Assembly (NCBI GenBank): GCA_964498605.1 | Contig: CAZCHK010000039.1 | Location: 1-20,490 of the forward strand | Direction: 5' to 3' | From: JBGQAS01 sp964498605 | GTDB lineage: Bacteria > Chloroflexota > Anaerolineae > Anaerolineales > Anaerolineaceae | Length of the DNA: 20,490 bases | Shown here: positions 7,576 through 14,785 of the stretch, piece by piece | Position numbering within the stretch: position 1 is the stretch's first letter | Layout: each line of letters starts with the position of its first letter | The notes under the pieces: model-generated | What the model was told of the DNA's origin: nothing | The model's input: only the letters and a program-made list of their open reading frames with translations | Databases searched by the model: none | Program-made: the position numbers and the translations under genes

Positions 7576-8433
7576 ATGATGCCTTTTCTTTTCGAACCGT
7601 TTCAGTACGCCTTCATGCAGCGGGGTATGCTGGCAGGTGTTCTTGTGGGGATGGTTTGCGCAGTGATCGGCTGTTTTGTAATATTACGGGGAATGGCTTT
7701 CCTGGGAGATGCACTGGCGCACTCGATCCTTCCCGGTGTGGCAATCTCATATCTCCTTGGGGGGAACCTCCTGGTCGGCGCATTGGCAGCAGCTGTCCTT
7801 GTCAGCATTTTGATCAGCCTGTTCTCGCGCAGCGGCGTGATCAAAGAAGATACATCCATCGGCATCTTTTTCGCGGCGTCTCTGGCGCTTGGCATCGCCA
7901 TCATCAGTTCGATCCGTTCTTATGCCGCCGATCTCAGTCACATCCTGTTTGGCAATATTCTCGGCGTCAACAACCAGGACCTGATCATCATCATCGCTTT
8001 GACATCGCTCATCCTCGTTTCGCTGATTTTCCTGTATCGACCGTTTGTGATCGTTGCATTCGATCCCATTCTCGCTCAGACTCTTAAATTACGCACAAAT
8101 CTTCTGCGGGGCGTCCTGCTTGTTCAATTGGCTGTCACGATCGTCATTTCGCTACAGACCGTTGGCGTCAGCCTGGTCACAGCCATGCTGGTGACGCCAC
8201 CGGCGACCGCCTACTTGCTGACAAAACGGCTGCCTGCCATGATGCTGCTTTCAGCGTTATTCGGGATGGGTTCGAGCGTGGCAGGTTTGTATATCAGCTA
8301 TTACTTGAATATCGCTTCAGGCGCATCGATCGTGCTCGTATCCACTGCCGTTTTTTTGGTCGTTTATCTCATCTCTCCACGAAATAATTTCTTGGATCAT
8401 CTGTTCACAAAAAAAGGCACCGTCAATGGCTGA
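7576..8433 (+). CDS. znuB: Zinc ABC transporter permease ZnuB
   Basis: Membrane permease of the ABC-3 family, 285 aa with eight or nine hydrophobic segments, forming the metal channel with ZnuC. The family block GDALAHSILPGVAISYLLG lies at about 44-62, and the cytoplasmic coupling region (DPILAQTLKLRTNLLRG) at about 160-176. ATG 7576 follows AGGA at a suitable distance. The last eight bases overlap the start of the methyltransferase gene, so the two are translated together. Confidence 0.92.
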   Translation: MMPFLFEPFQYAFMQRGMLAGVLVGMVCAVIGCFVILRGMAFLGDALAHSILPGVAISYLLGGNLLVGALAAAVLVSILISLFSRSGVIKEDTSIGIFFAASLALGIAIISSIRSYAADLSHILFGNILGVNNQDLIIIIALTSLILVSLIFLYRPFVIVAFDPILAQTLKLRTNLLRGVLLVQLAVTIVISLQTVGVSLVTAMLVTPPATAYLLTKRLPAMMLLSALFGMGSSVAGLYISYYLNIASGASIVLVSTAVFLVVYLISPRNNFLDHLFTKKGTVNG

Positions 8434-9106
8434 TAAACCTATCGGAATGTTATTCATCGTTGCGACACCTATAGGAAATTTAAAGGACATAACGCTTCGC
8501 GCATTGGAAGTGTTAAACGCATGTGACACCATCCTTTGCGAAGAAAGGCGAGTGGCGAGCACGCTGCTGAGCAAATTGAAGGTGTGTGAAAAAGCGCTCA
8601 TCGAAGTGAATGAACACAATGAAGTGGACCTCATTCCGCAGATCGCAACCATGCTGGCTGAAGGAAAACAGCTTGCGCTTATGTCCGATTGCGGTACGCC
8701 TCTCTTCTCTGATCCGGGTACTGCTCTACTGGCGCAGGTCGTAGAAATGGGCTTCCCTGTGATCCCCATCCCGGGGCCATCTTCTCTCATGACCGCGCTA
8801 TCCATAACAAATTTTCCGATGAAGGAATTCCATTTTGCCGGTTTTTTAGCGCGCCAGCCAGAGCAGAGAAAAGCCCAATTACAGAAACTGAGGGGGTACC
8901 GCTGCCCTGTCGTGATCATGGATACTCCTTACCGTCTATCGGCTCTCCTGGAGGATGTCGGAAAAGTGTTCGGAGCCAATCATCAGATCACCCTCGCCTG
9001 CGACCTGACTTTACCGGGTGAGCGGATTTTTCGTGGGAAGATCTCCCGCGCGGTCCAGGTATTCTCCAACCAGAAAAGGGAATTCATCCTGATCCTGCAT
9101 CCCTGA
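8426..9106 (+). CDS. rsmI: RsmI-type (16S rRNA C1402 2'-O) SAM-dependent methyltransferase, short form
   Basis: Tetrapyrrole-methylase-fold methyltransferase. Core motifs are TPIGNLKDITLRAL (11-24), NEHNE (58-62), MSDCGTPLFSDPGT (around 89-102), IPGPSS (about 111-117) and a C-terminal EFILIL strand. The family methylates the 2'-O of C1402 in 16S rRNA. At 226 aa it lacks the ~50-residue C-terminal helical extension of E. coli-type RsmI (~285 aa). It also has CEERR and SDCGTP in place of the usual AEDTR and SDAGTP. It therefore belongs to a divergent short subfamily whose target may differ. The gene overlaps znuB by eight bases, so it probably sits in the zinc regulon. AAAAGGCACC supplies a ribosome site. 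Confidence 0.8.
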   Translation: MADKPIGMLFIVATPIGNLKDITLRALEVLNACDTILCEERRVASTLLSKLKVCEKALIEVNEHNEVDLIPQIATMLAEGKQLALMSDCGTPLFSDPGTALLAQVVEMGFPVIPIPGPSSLMTALSITNFPMKEFHFAGFLARQPEQRKAQLQKLRGYRCPVVIMDTPYRLSALLEDVGKVFGANHQITLACDLTLPGERIFRGKISRAVQVFSNQKREFILILHP

Positions 9107-9169
9107 GAAATGCACCCTTTCAACGGCTTCTGCGTATACAAAGTGAAAATAAATATCTGAGGTAATCAT

Positions 9170-9958
9170 ATGAAAAAATTACTTGTTCCCATCATTGGTT
9201 TGTTCGCAATTCTCGTGCTTTCCTCCTGCTCGCTCACCATCATCACCGGCTCCGGTCAGATCGTCACAGAAGAACGGGATGTGGCTGGTTTTCATGGCGT
9301 TGAACTGACGGCGTACGGCGACCTGCGCATCAGCCAGGGCGAAACCGAATCCCTGGTTATCCAGGGTGATGACAACATCATCCGGCACATGATCACCGAG
9401 GTGAAAAACGGCATTCTGGTGATCCGTTTTGATGATAATTACGGCAACATCTACAAGACCACCGAGAGAATTGAATTCAACCTGGTCGTCAAGGAGATCG
9501 ACCGGATCGACTTCAGCGGAGCCGGAGAGGTCAACGCCGAGGATCTGATTTCAGATACTCTTTCCGTTTCGCTCAGCGGCGCGGGTGACATCGAGATCGA
9601 CAACCTGACAGCCACAAGTTTAAGCGTGGATCTTTCAGGGGCCGGAGATATCGAGGTCGACAACCTGCATGCTGAGGACCTTTCCGTGTCTCTATCTGGT
9701 GCTGGCAACTTCAACCTGAGTGGTGTGGCAGCAAGTCAATCCATAACCCTGTCAGGTTTTGGCAACTTCAACGCGGAGGATCTCGCTTCGCAGACCAGCA
9801 CAGTGATTCTGACCGGAGCAGGCAACGCCTCGGTCTGGGTTAAGGATACCTTATCGGTCAGCATCTCCGGAGCCGGTAATGTAAATTATTACGGCGATCC
9901 AGAAATCACACAGAACATCACCGGGGTCGGCAGGGTCAACAAACGCGGAGAAAAGTAA
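9170..9958 (+). CDS. DUF2807 (GIN domain) lipoprotein with SGAG ladder
   Basis: Secreted lipoprotein of 262 aa with signal peptide 1-19 and lipobox LSSC (Cys20). An N-terminal segment (28-110) has the DUF2807 pattern (R.V.GF..VEL...GDL.ISQGE.E.L.I.GDDNI). From residue 112 onward it carries regular repeats of about 20 residues, each starting with SGAG/TGAG at positions 116, 136, 156, 176, 195, 215, 233 and 251. These predict a right-handed parallel beta-helix. The family is often named putative auto-transporter adhesin, but its function is unknown. GAGGTAATCAT before the ATG is a good ribosome site. It lies 63 bases after the methyltransferase gene and ends at a strong terminator. Confidence 0.85.
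   Translation: MKKLLVPIIGLFAILVLSSCSLTIITGSGQIVTEERDVAGFHGVELTAYGDLRISQGETESLVIQGDDNIIRHMITEVKNGILVIRFDDNYGNIYKTTERIEFNLVVKEIDRIDFSGAGEVNAEDLISDTLSVSLSGAGDIEIDNLTATSLSVDLSGAGDIEVDNLHAEDLSVSLSGAGNFNLSGVAASQSITLSGFGNFNAEDLASQTSTVILTGAGNASVWVKDTLSVSISGAGNVNYYGDPEITQNITGVGRVNKRGEK
9503..9931 (+). repeat. In-frame 60-bp protein repeats encoding the SGAG ladder
   Basis: Eight Gly-rich turns (SGAG, SGFG, TGAG, TGVG) recur with a period of 20, 20, 20, 19, 20, 18 and 18 residues. The second and third units (about 9563-9680) are most alike (SGAGDIE.DNL), which suggests recent duplication within the gene. Confidence 0.75.
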
Positions 9959-9975
9959 TGCTCTTTGGAATTCAT

Positions 9976-10001
9976 AAAGACAAGAGGTTTCTCTTGTCTT
10001 T
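9976..10001 (+). terminator. Strong intrinsic terminator between convergent genes
   Basis: Perfect 11-bp stem AAAGACAAGAG / CTCTTGTCTTT with a four-base loop GTTT, followed on the plus strand by TTTAT. It serves the DUF2807 gene (stop at 9958). Its right side abuts the histidine-kinase stop (10002-10004), so it probably also ends the convergent operon from the minus strand, where the A/T-rich stem gives a short U stretch. Confidence 0.85.
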
Positions 10002-11357
10002 TTATATTCTTTGTGGAACTGGCAGTGAAAAGGTGATCGTCAGCCCTTTTTGAGCCCCCTTTTCAGCCCAGATCTTGCCACCATGCAACTCCACGAATGA
10101 TCGGGCTATGGCCAATCCCAGGCCGGAACCGCCATCCTGCCGCTGCCGGCTTTTATCAGCCCTGTACAGGCGGTCAAAGATCTTTTCAAGTTCACCTTCA
10201 GCTATGCCCACACCATCATCCGCCACGGATACCACGACCAGCGCCCCTTCCCTTCTGGCTGCAAGTTTGATGGATCCTTTCTCCGGAGTGAAACGCAAGG
10301 CATTATCCATCAAGTTGCCCAGAACCTGCTTAATTCTTCCTGCATCGATTTTCATGATTGGTAGATCTGGCTCGATGGCAGTTGAGAAAACGATCTCTTT
10401 CCGCTTCGCGGCATGTCCATACGCTTTGATCGTTTCGAGTAGAAAATCATTCATGTTCACCTGCGATGGTTCGATCACCAGTTCTCCGGCATCCGCCATG
10501 GTGATCACCCGCAGGTCTTCCACCAATCTTTCCAGGCGGAGTGCTTCATCGCGAATGATGTTGAATGTCTCCCGGCTTGGTTTGATGACACCGTCATACA
10601 CTCCTTCAGAATGCCCAAGGATTAATGAAATGGGTGTGCGGAGTTCATGCGCGATATCCGCTGTCATCTGTCTCTGAGTTTTGTGTGATTTTTCCAACTC
10701 ATCGCTCATTTGATTGAAGGATATCGCCAATTTCCCCAATTCGTCTTGTGAACGGACCTGAACCTTCCTGCCCAGATCACCTTTGGATATAGCCTGCGTA
10801 GCAGCAGTCATCTCCAGAATGGGCCTTGAAAATGAACGTGAAAAAATGATCCCAAGCAAAATTGCAATGATCGCTGTTGCTATTCCACCATAGATCAGCA
10901 TTTCATTGATACTCTTGAGAAAATTATTTTCTGCGGAATTCTCCCCAAATGGACCCTGAGTGAATAGCATATAGCCAACGATCGCATCGCCGCTGTGAAT
11001 GGGGATACCCTGTCTTAATTGAGCGTTGGTAAGCTTTTCTCCCAACGAATAACCAGCACCAGCCCTGATGATCAATCCGACCTGGTCGGTGACAGTCATT
11101 GGATCCCGATCCTCCATTCCAGGCTGCCTGAAAAAAGGCGTGAAATCTTCGTATCGCAGATCCTGTATGCCTTCCCAGGAATCATAAAACTCAAAATACT
11201 CTTCTAACGCGACCACCAGCCTCATCTCGTTGCTGTTCTTGGAATATTGTCGAAATTCGCGCGCGGTGTTCAATTGCACGATCAGCACAATCGACAACAC
11301 GCTGATCAGCGCGACTGCCAGAAACGCAAGTGTGAATTTTAAAAAAATTGACCGCAC
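10002..11357 (-). CDS. Sensor histidine kinase (BaeS-like) of the pump operon
   Basis: Protein of 451 aa. Membrane helix about 6-29, extracytoplasmic sensor domain about 30-153, second helix about 154-172, then HAMP (about 172-225). HisKA follows with the phospho-acceptor H237 (DIAHELRTP), then HATPase_c with N-box NLMDN (348-352), G1 DDGVG (380-384), F-box IFDRLYRAD (about 393-401) and G2 GSGLG (410-414). All catalytic motifs are intact. The start codon is GTG, seven bases after the response regulator stop, with AGGAAG upstream. It is the last gene of the six-gene minus-strand unit, so it probably senses envelope stress or a compound handled by the pump. Confidence 0.93.
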   Translation of the reverse strand: MRSIFLKFTLAFLAVALISVLSIVLIVQLNTAREFRQYSKNSNEMRLVVALEEYFEFYDSWEGIQDLRYEDFTPFFRQPGMEDRDPMTVTDQVGLIIRAGAGYSLGEKLTNAQLRQGIPIHSGDAIVGYMLFTQGPFGENSAENNFLKSINEMLIYGGIATAIIAILLGIIFSRSFSRPILEMTAATQAISKGDLGRKVQVRSQDELGKLAISFNQMSDELEKSHKTQRQMTADIAHELRTPISLILGHSEGVYDGVIKPSRETFNIIRDEALRLERLVEDLRVITMADAGELVIEPSQVNMNDFLLETIKAYGHAAKRKEIVFSTAIEPDLPIMKIDAGRIKQVLGNLMDNALRFTPEKGSIKLAARREGALVVVSVADDGVGIAEGELEKIFDRLYRADKSRQRQDGGSGLGLAIARSFVELHGGKIWAEKGAQKGLTITFSLPVPQRI

Positions 11358-11363
11358 TTCGCT

Positions 11364-12047
11364 CTACTTCCTGACAAACCTGTAACCCACACCATATTCT
11401 GTCTTGATATACATCGGTTTCCCGGGGTTCGGTTCAATTTTCGCGCGGAGATTTTTTATGTGGGTATCGATCGTTCTTTCATAACCTTCGTAGCGCACGC
11501 CCTGGATAACATCCAGCAGGTCAAGCCGAGTAAACACCTTGCCCGGGGTTGTCATCAACGCCGCCAGCAGGTCAAATTCGGAAGGAGTCAGATTTATTTC
11601 TCTTTCATTCACCTGGACGGTATGCATTTCCCGATCGAGGGTGATCCCTCCCAGGCTGATCACCGCCGCGGCAGGATTGTCCTTCCCTGTCCTGCGCAGA
11701 ACCGCCTTGACGCGTGCCACGAGCTCACGGGGACGGAATGGTTTCGTGATGTAGTCGTCCGCTCCGAGTTCCAATCCGAGTACCTTTTCGTGATCATCGA
11801 CCCGCGCGGTCAACATGATGATGGGAGAATCGCTTTCCTGTCGGTGAAGCCGCATGAATTCATATCCATCCATCTCCGGCATCATCACATCCAAGATGAT
11901 CAGATCCGGATTTTCTCTTTTGGCTGCGTCGAGTGCTTTTCTGCCGTTCTCAGAAGTGACGACCCGATAACCCTCCTGCACCAGGTAGCTCGCGATGAGC
12001 GTCACCATACGTTCTTCGTCATCGACGATCAGTATTGTTTTTGACAT
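11364..12047 (-). CDS. OmpR/PhoB-family response regulator
   Basis: Two-domain regulator of 227 aa. The receiver has acidic pocket D9/D10, phospho-acceptor D53 (ILDVMMPEMDG), T80 and K102 (TKPF). The C-terminal winged helix has the usual end (TIDTHIKNLRAKIE, then a GVGYRF hairpin). ATG 12047 (MSKTILIVDD) is chosen over an in-frame TTG at 12071 because it gives the standard N-terminus and has AAGG seven bases upstream. It is six bases from the kinase gene that surely partners it. A 56-base gap to the upstream lipoprotein gene holds a possible extra promoter. Confidence 0.94.
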   Translation of the reverse strand: MSKTILIVDDEERMVTLIASYLVQEGYRVVTSENGRKALDAAKRENPDLIILDVMMPEMDGYEFMRLHRQESDSPIIMLTARVDDHEKVLGLELGADDYITKPFRPRELVARVKAVLRRTGKDNPAAAVISLGGITLDREMHTVQVNEREINLTPSEFDLLAALMTTPGKVFTRLDLLDVIQGVRYEGYERTIDTHIKNLRAKIEPNPGKPMYIKTEYGVGYRFVRK

Positions 12048-12073
12048 GGCTGACCTTGTTTTTCTACTCAATG

Positions 12074-12082
12074 ATTATAGCA
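12074..12082 (-). promoter_or_regulatory. Extended -10 promoter for the two-component genes
   Basis: The minus strand reads TGCTATAAT, a perfect extended -10, 26 bases ahead of the regulator ATG. The -35 position (AAAAGA) is poor. It would give the regulator and kinase a basal transcript independent of the pump promoter, as needed for a system that switches on its own operon. Confidence 0.5.
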
Positions 12083-12103
12083 ACGATTTTTTCATTTCTT
12101 TTT

Positions 12104-12805
12104 TTATTCTATCTTTCCCTGCAGGATTTCTACCAGAGCATTGATCAGGTTGATCGGAAGGAAATTCATCTCAGCCCTGCGCTCTGAACGCTGCGCCTCT
12201 AATGTGGCAAGGGAGTCTGCGTCCAGGCTGCCTATTTCGCTTCCGGGTAACAAGTCCGCAGGAGGCTGCGCGCCAGATCCAGGGATGCCACTCCCCATCC
12301 CTCCCCCGAGTCCCTGTCCTCCACCCATGCCCTGCCCGGGCATAACACCTTCAGGTCTTTCTCCCTGGTTTGAACCAGTGCCTGCGCCATCCCCAATCCC
12401 ACGTCCGAGTTCGATACCAAATTCATCCATGATCGATTGCATATCCTGAGCGGACAGCTCCCATGATTCGATCAACGTTAATTGTTCCGCTGTCATCTTA
12501 TCCTGGATCTGCCGCATCACAGCGTCCAACTCAGCCTGAGCGGTGATATCACTCTGGCTCAGCGAAGCATACGCCTGCCATAAAGGGATCAATTCTTGAG
12601 CCTGTGATGAATTGACAGACAGCCCGGAATTTTCCAGTTTAATCGTACCGAGAGCAAGTTCAAAGCCGGATGTCTCTGCGGCTACCTGCGTTTCATCTAT
12701 GGCTGCGGGAGCGCTTGGTTCATCCGTGCCGTTTTGATTCTTACTGCATCCCACAAGGCTTAATCCCAGCAACACAATCATCAGAATAACGGTGATTTTT
12801 TTCAT
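12104..12805 (-). CDS. Gly-rich lipoprotein of the pump/two-component operon
   Basis: Lipoprotein of 233 aa: signal peptide with lipobox LVGC (Cys20), then a helical region (about 66-132) containing MTAEQLTLIESW (104-115). That motif recalls the LT..Q motifs of Spy/CpxP-type periplasmic proteins. A Gly-rich, repetitive stretch follows (about 133-178, many GGG/GMG units), then a second helical part (about 195-232). No family is recognised with certainty. It lies 12 bases after the permease gene and upstream of the sensor pair, so an accessory role in sensing or feedback is a reasonable guess. AAAGGA precedes the ATG. Confidence 0.75.
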   Translation of the reverse strand: MKKITVILMIVLLGLSLVGCSKNQNGTDEPSAPAAIDETQVAAETSGFELALGTIKLENSGLSVNSSQAQELIPLWQAYASLSQSDITAQAELDAVMRQIQDKMTAEQLTLIESWELSAQDMQSIMDEFGIELGRGIGDGAGTGSNQGERPEGVMPGQGMGGGQGLGGGMGSGIPGSGAQPPADLLPGSEIGSLDADSLATLEAQRSERRAEMNFLPINLINALVEILQGKIE

Positions 12806-12817
12806 TTTTATCCTTTC

Positions 12818-14053
12818 TCACTCATAGCGTAAAGCTTCAATCGGATCCATTTGAGCCGCTTTATTGGCAGGGTAATATCCAAAAAATATACCGATCACTG
12901 CTGCCGACGTGAAAGCAAGCATGATCGACATGGGTAAGACGACCGTACGCATGCCGCTCAAATATCCGAACACCCACGACCCTGCGATACCAATCAACGC
13001 ACCCAACACCCCCCCAACGACGCTCAACAAGAGAGCTTCCGTCAGGAACTGCATCCGAATGTCCGCCGGCGTGGCGCCGATTGCCTGCCGGATACCAATT
13101 TCTCTGGTGCGTTCCGTTACACTGACAAGCATGATATTCATGATCCCAATTCCTCCGACAACCAGGGAAACTCCCGCCACCCAACCCAAAAGAGATCGAA
13201 ATGCGGCAGTCGTGGATTCCTGCGTCGTGATGATGTCCTCCTGTGTGGTGATCGTGAAATCCAACGAGTCCAGATTAACATCATGCCGTTTGGCCAGGAA
13301 CAGCTCGATCTGGGTAATGACATTCTCCATGTCCACATCCGGCTCCAGTTCCACATAGATCATCCTTACTGAATCACCCATGAATCTGGCAAACTCGGAA
13401 AACGTAAATTTTTGAAATATCACCGTGATCGGTATGTACAGTCGGCTGTCATAATTCGTTTCTCCCACGCTGCCCTTTGGCGCGAGAATCCCAATCACTG
13501 TCATTTTCACCGTGCCTACCAGGATCTCCTCCCCGATGGGATCCTTGTTCCCAAAGAGTTCAAGAGCCAGGTCAGAACCCAGGACGGCCACCTTCTTTTT
13601 CTGATCGATTTCGGAATCGGTGTAAAAACGCCCGTTTTGAACCTCCATGTCACGCACGGACGGAAAATCCTGGGTAGTGCCCAGAATCGATATCTCTTCC
13701 AGAGCGGTACTGCCCACTTTTACCGTCTGGCTGGCACCCTGTTCCACGATCACTGCTTTTACCCCGTTGATGTTCTCCGCAATGGCAGCAGCGTCATCAT
13801 AGACAAGTCCACCGGATGTTCCAGCGCTCATGCGTGCAACACCTCCACGCGTGAAGGAGCTTTGAATGAATATCAAATCGGAACCAAGGCTGGTTATCTG
13901 TTCCTGAATGGTCGCTTCCGTTCCAGCGCTGATGGCTATCATGATGATCACTGCCGCGACCCCGATAATGATCCCGAGCATCGTCAAAACCGAACGCACC
14001 TTGTTTTTAAGGATCGCTTCCCACGCTATACGCAATACTTCATTGATTTTCAT
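12818..14053 (-). CDS. FtsX/MacB-type ABC transporter permease
   Basis: Permease of 411 aa with MacB architecture. N-terminal helix about 20-42 (LTMLGIIIGVAAVIIMIAI), large extracytoplasmic MacB_PCD domain about 43-280, then the FtsX domain with three helices starting near 288 (GGIGIMNIMLVSVTERTREIGIRQAIGA is the conserved coupling region). It ends PANKAAQMDPIEALRYE, the standard family C-terminus. Such permeases act by mechanotransmission, exporting peptides, drugs or lipids, or opening other channels, rather than as alternating-access pores. The gene is six bases after its ATPase. Substrate unknown. Confidence 0.92.
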   Translation of the reverse strand: MKINEVLRIAWEAILKNKVRSVLTMLGIIIGVAAVIIMIAISAGTEATIQEQITSLGSDLIFIQSSFTRGGVARMSAGTSGGLVYDDAAAIAENINGVKAVIVEQGASQTVKVGSTALEEISILGTTQDFPSVRDMEVQNGRFYTDSEIDQKKKVAVLGSDLALELFGNKDPIGEEILVGTVKMTVIGILAPKGSVGETNYDSRLYIPITVIFQKFTFSEFARFMGDSVRMIYVELEPDVDMENVITQIELFLAKRHDVNLDSLDFTITTQEDIITTQESTTAAFRSLLGWVAGVSLVVGGIGIMNIMLVSVTERTREIGIRQAIGATPADIRMQFLTEALLLSVVGGVLGALIGIAGSWVFGYLSGMRTVVLPMSIMLAFTSAAVIGIFFGYYPANKAAQMDPIEALRYE

Positions 14054-14059
14054 AGCCGA

Positions 14060-14785
14060 TTACCCCTGGACATCACTTTTCGCGTTCCCGTTTTGAACGA
14101 TCCTGCTGATCCTCCCGTCGTCCAAATAGACGATTCGATGGGTATGTTCCGCAACTCTCACATCATGCGTCACCATGACAATAGTGACCCCTTGTTGATG
14201 CAGGTCCTGAAGAAGATCCATGATCTCTTTCCCAGCATGACTATCGAGGTTGCCAGTCGGTTCATCGGCGATGATCAGCAGTGGATCGTTCACCAGCGCG
14301 CGAGCAATGGCAACCCTCTGCTGCTGTCCTCCGGACAGCTCCTGAGGTTGATGATTGACCCGATCGCTCAAACCCACCTTCTCAAGGAGTCGCATGGCTT
14401 TCTCCTCCCCCTCGTTCACGCTCATTCGATCCTTGGTGCGGTAAAGCAAAGGCAGCGTGACATTCCTGAGCGCTGTTGTCCGCGGAAGAAGGTTGTACGC
14501 CTGGAAGATGAACCCGATCTTTTCGTTGCGCACGTGCGCGAGTTCAGTATTGCTGAGTCCACCGACATCTTGCCCGTCAAGCAAGTATTGCCCCGATGTG
14601 GGTTTGGACAGGCATCCCAGAATGGTCAGGTATGTGCTTTTCCCCGAACCGGAAGGACCCATGATAGCGATGAACTCACCCGGAAAGATCTGCAGGCTGA
14701 CATCTTCGACCGCAACGACGCTGATGTCACCCATGCCAAAGACTTTGGTGATATTCCTTGTTTCGATCAGGGGCTGTTCCTTCAT
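14060..14785 (-). CDS. MacB/LolD-type ABC transporter ATPase
   Basis: ATPase of 241 aa that drives the FtsX-like permease. Walker A GPSGSGKS (43-50), signature LSGGQ (150-154), Walker B LLIIADEP (169-176) followed by TGNLDS, and H-loop H207 (VTHD). The pattern IMGPSGSGKSTYLTILGCLSKPTSG is the LolD/MacB/FtsE branch. The ATG overlaps the membrane-fusion gene stop as ATGA, indicating translational coupling. The C-terminus is basic and polar after the last motif. Confidence 0.94.
   Translation of the reverse strand: MKEQPLIETRNITKVFGMGDISVVAVEDVSLQIFPGEFIAIMGPSGSGKSTYLTILGCLSKPTSGQYLLDGQDVGGLSNTELAHVRNEKIGFIFQAYNLLPRTTALRNVTLPLLYRTKDRMSVNEGEEKAMRLLEKVGLSDRVNHQPQELSGGQQQRVAIARALVNDPLLIIADEPTGNLDSHAGKEIMDLLQDLHQQGVTIVMVTHDVRVAEHTHRIVYLDDGRISRIVQNGNAKSDVQG

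Noticed and set aside
12048..12071. TTG start for the response regulator
   Set aside because: ATG 12047 gives the standard MSKTILIVDD start of the receiver domain and has AAGG upstream.
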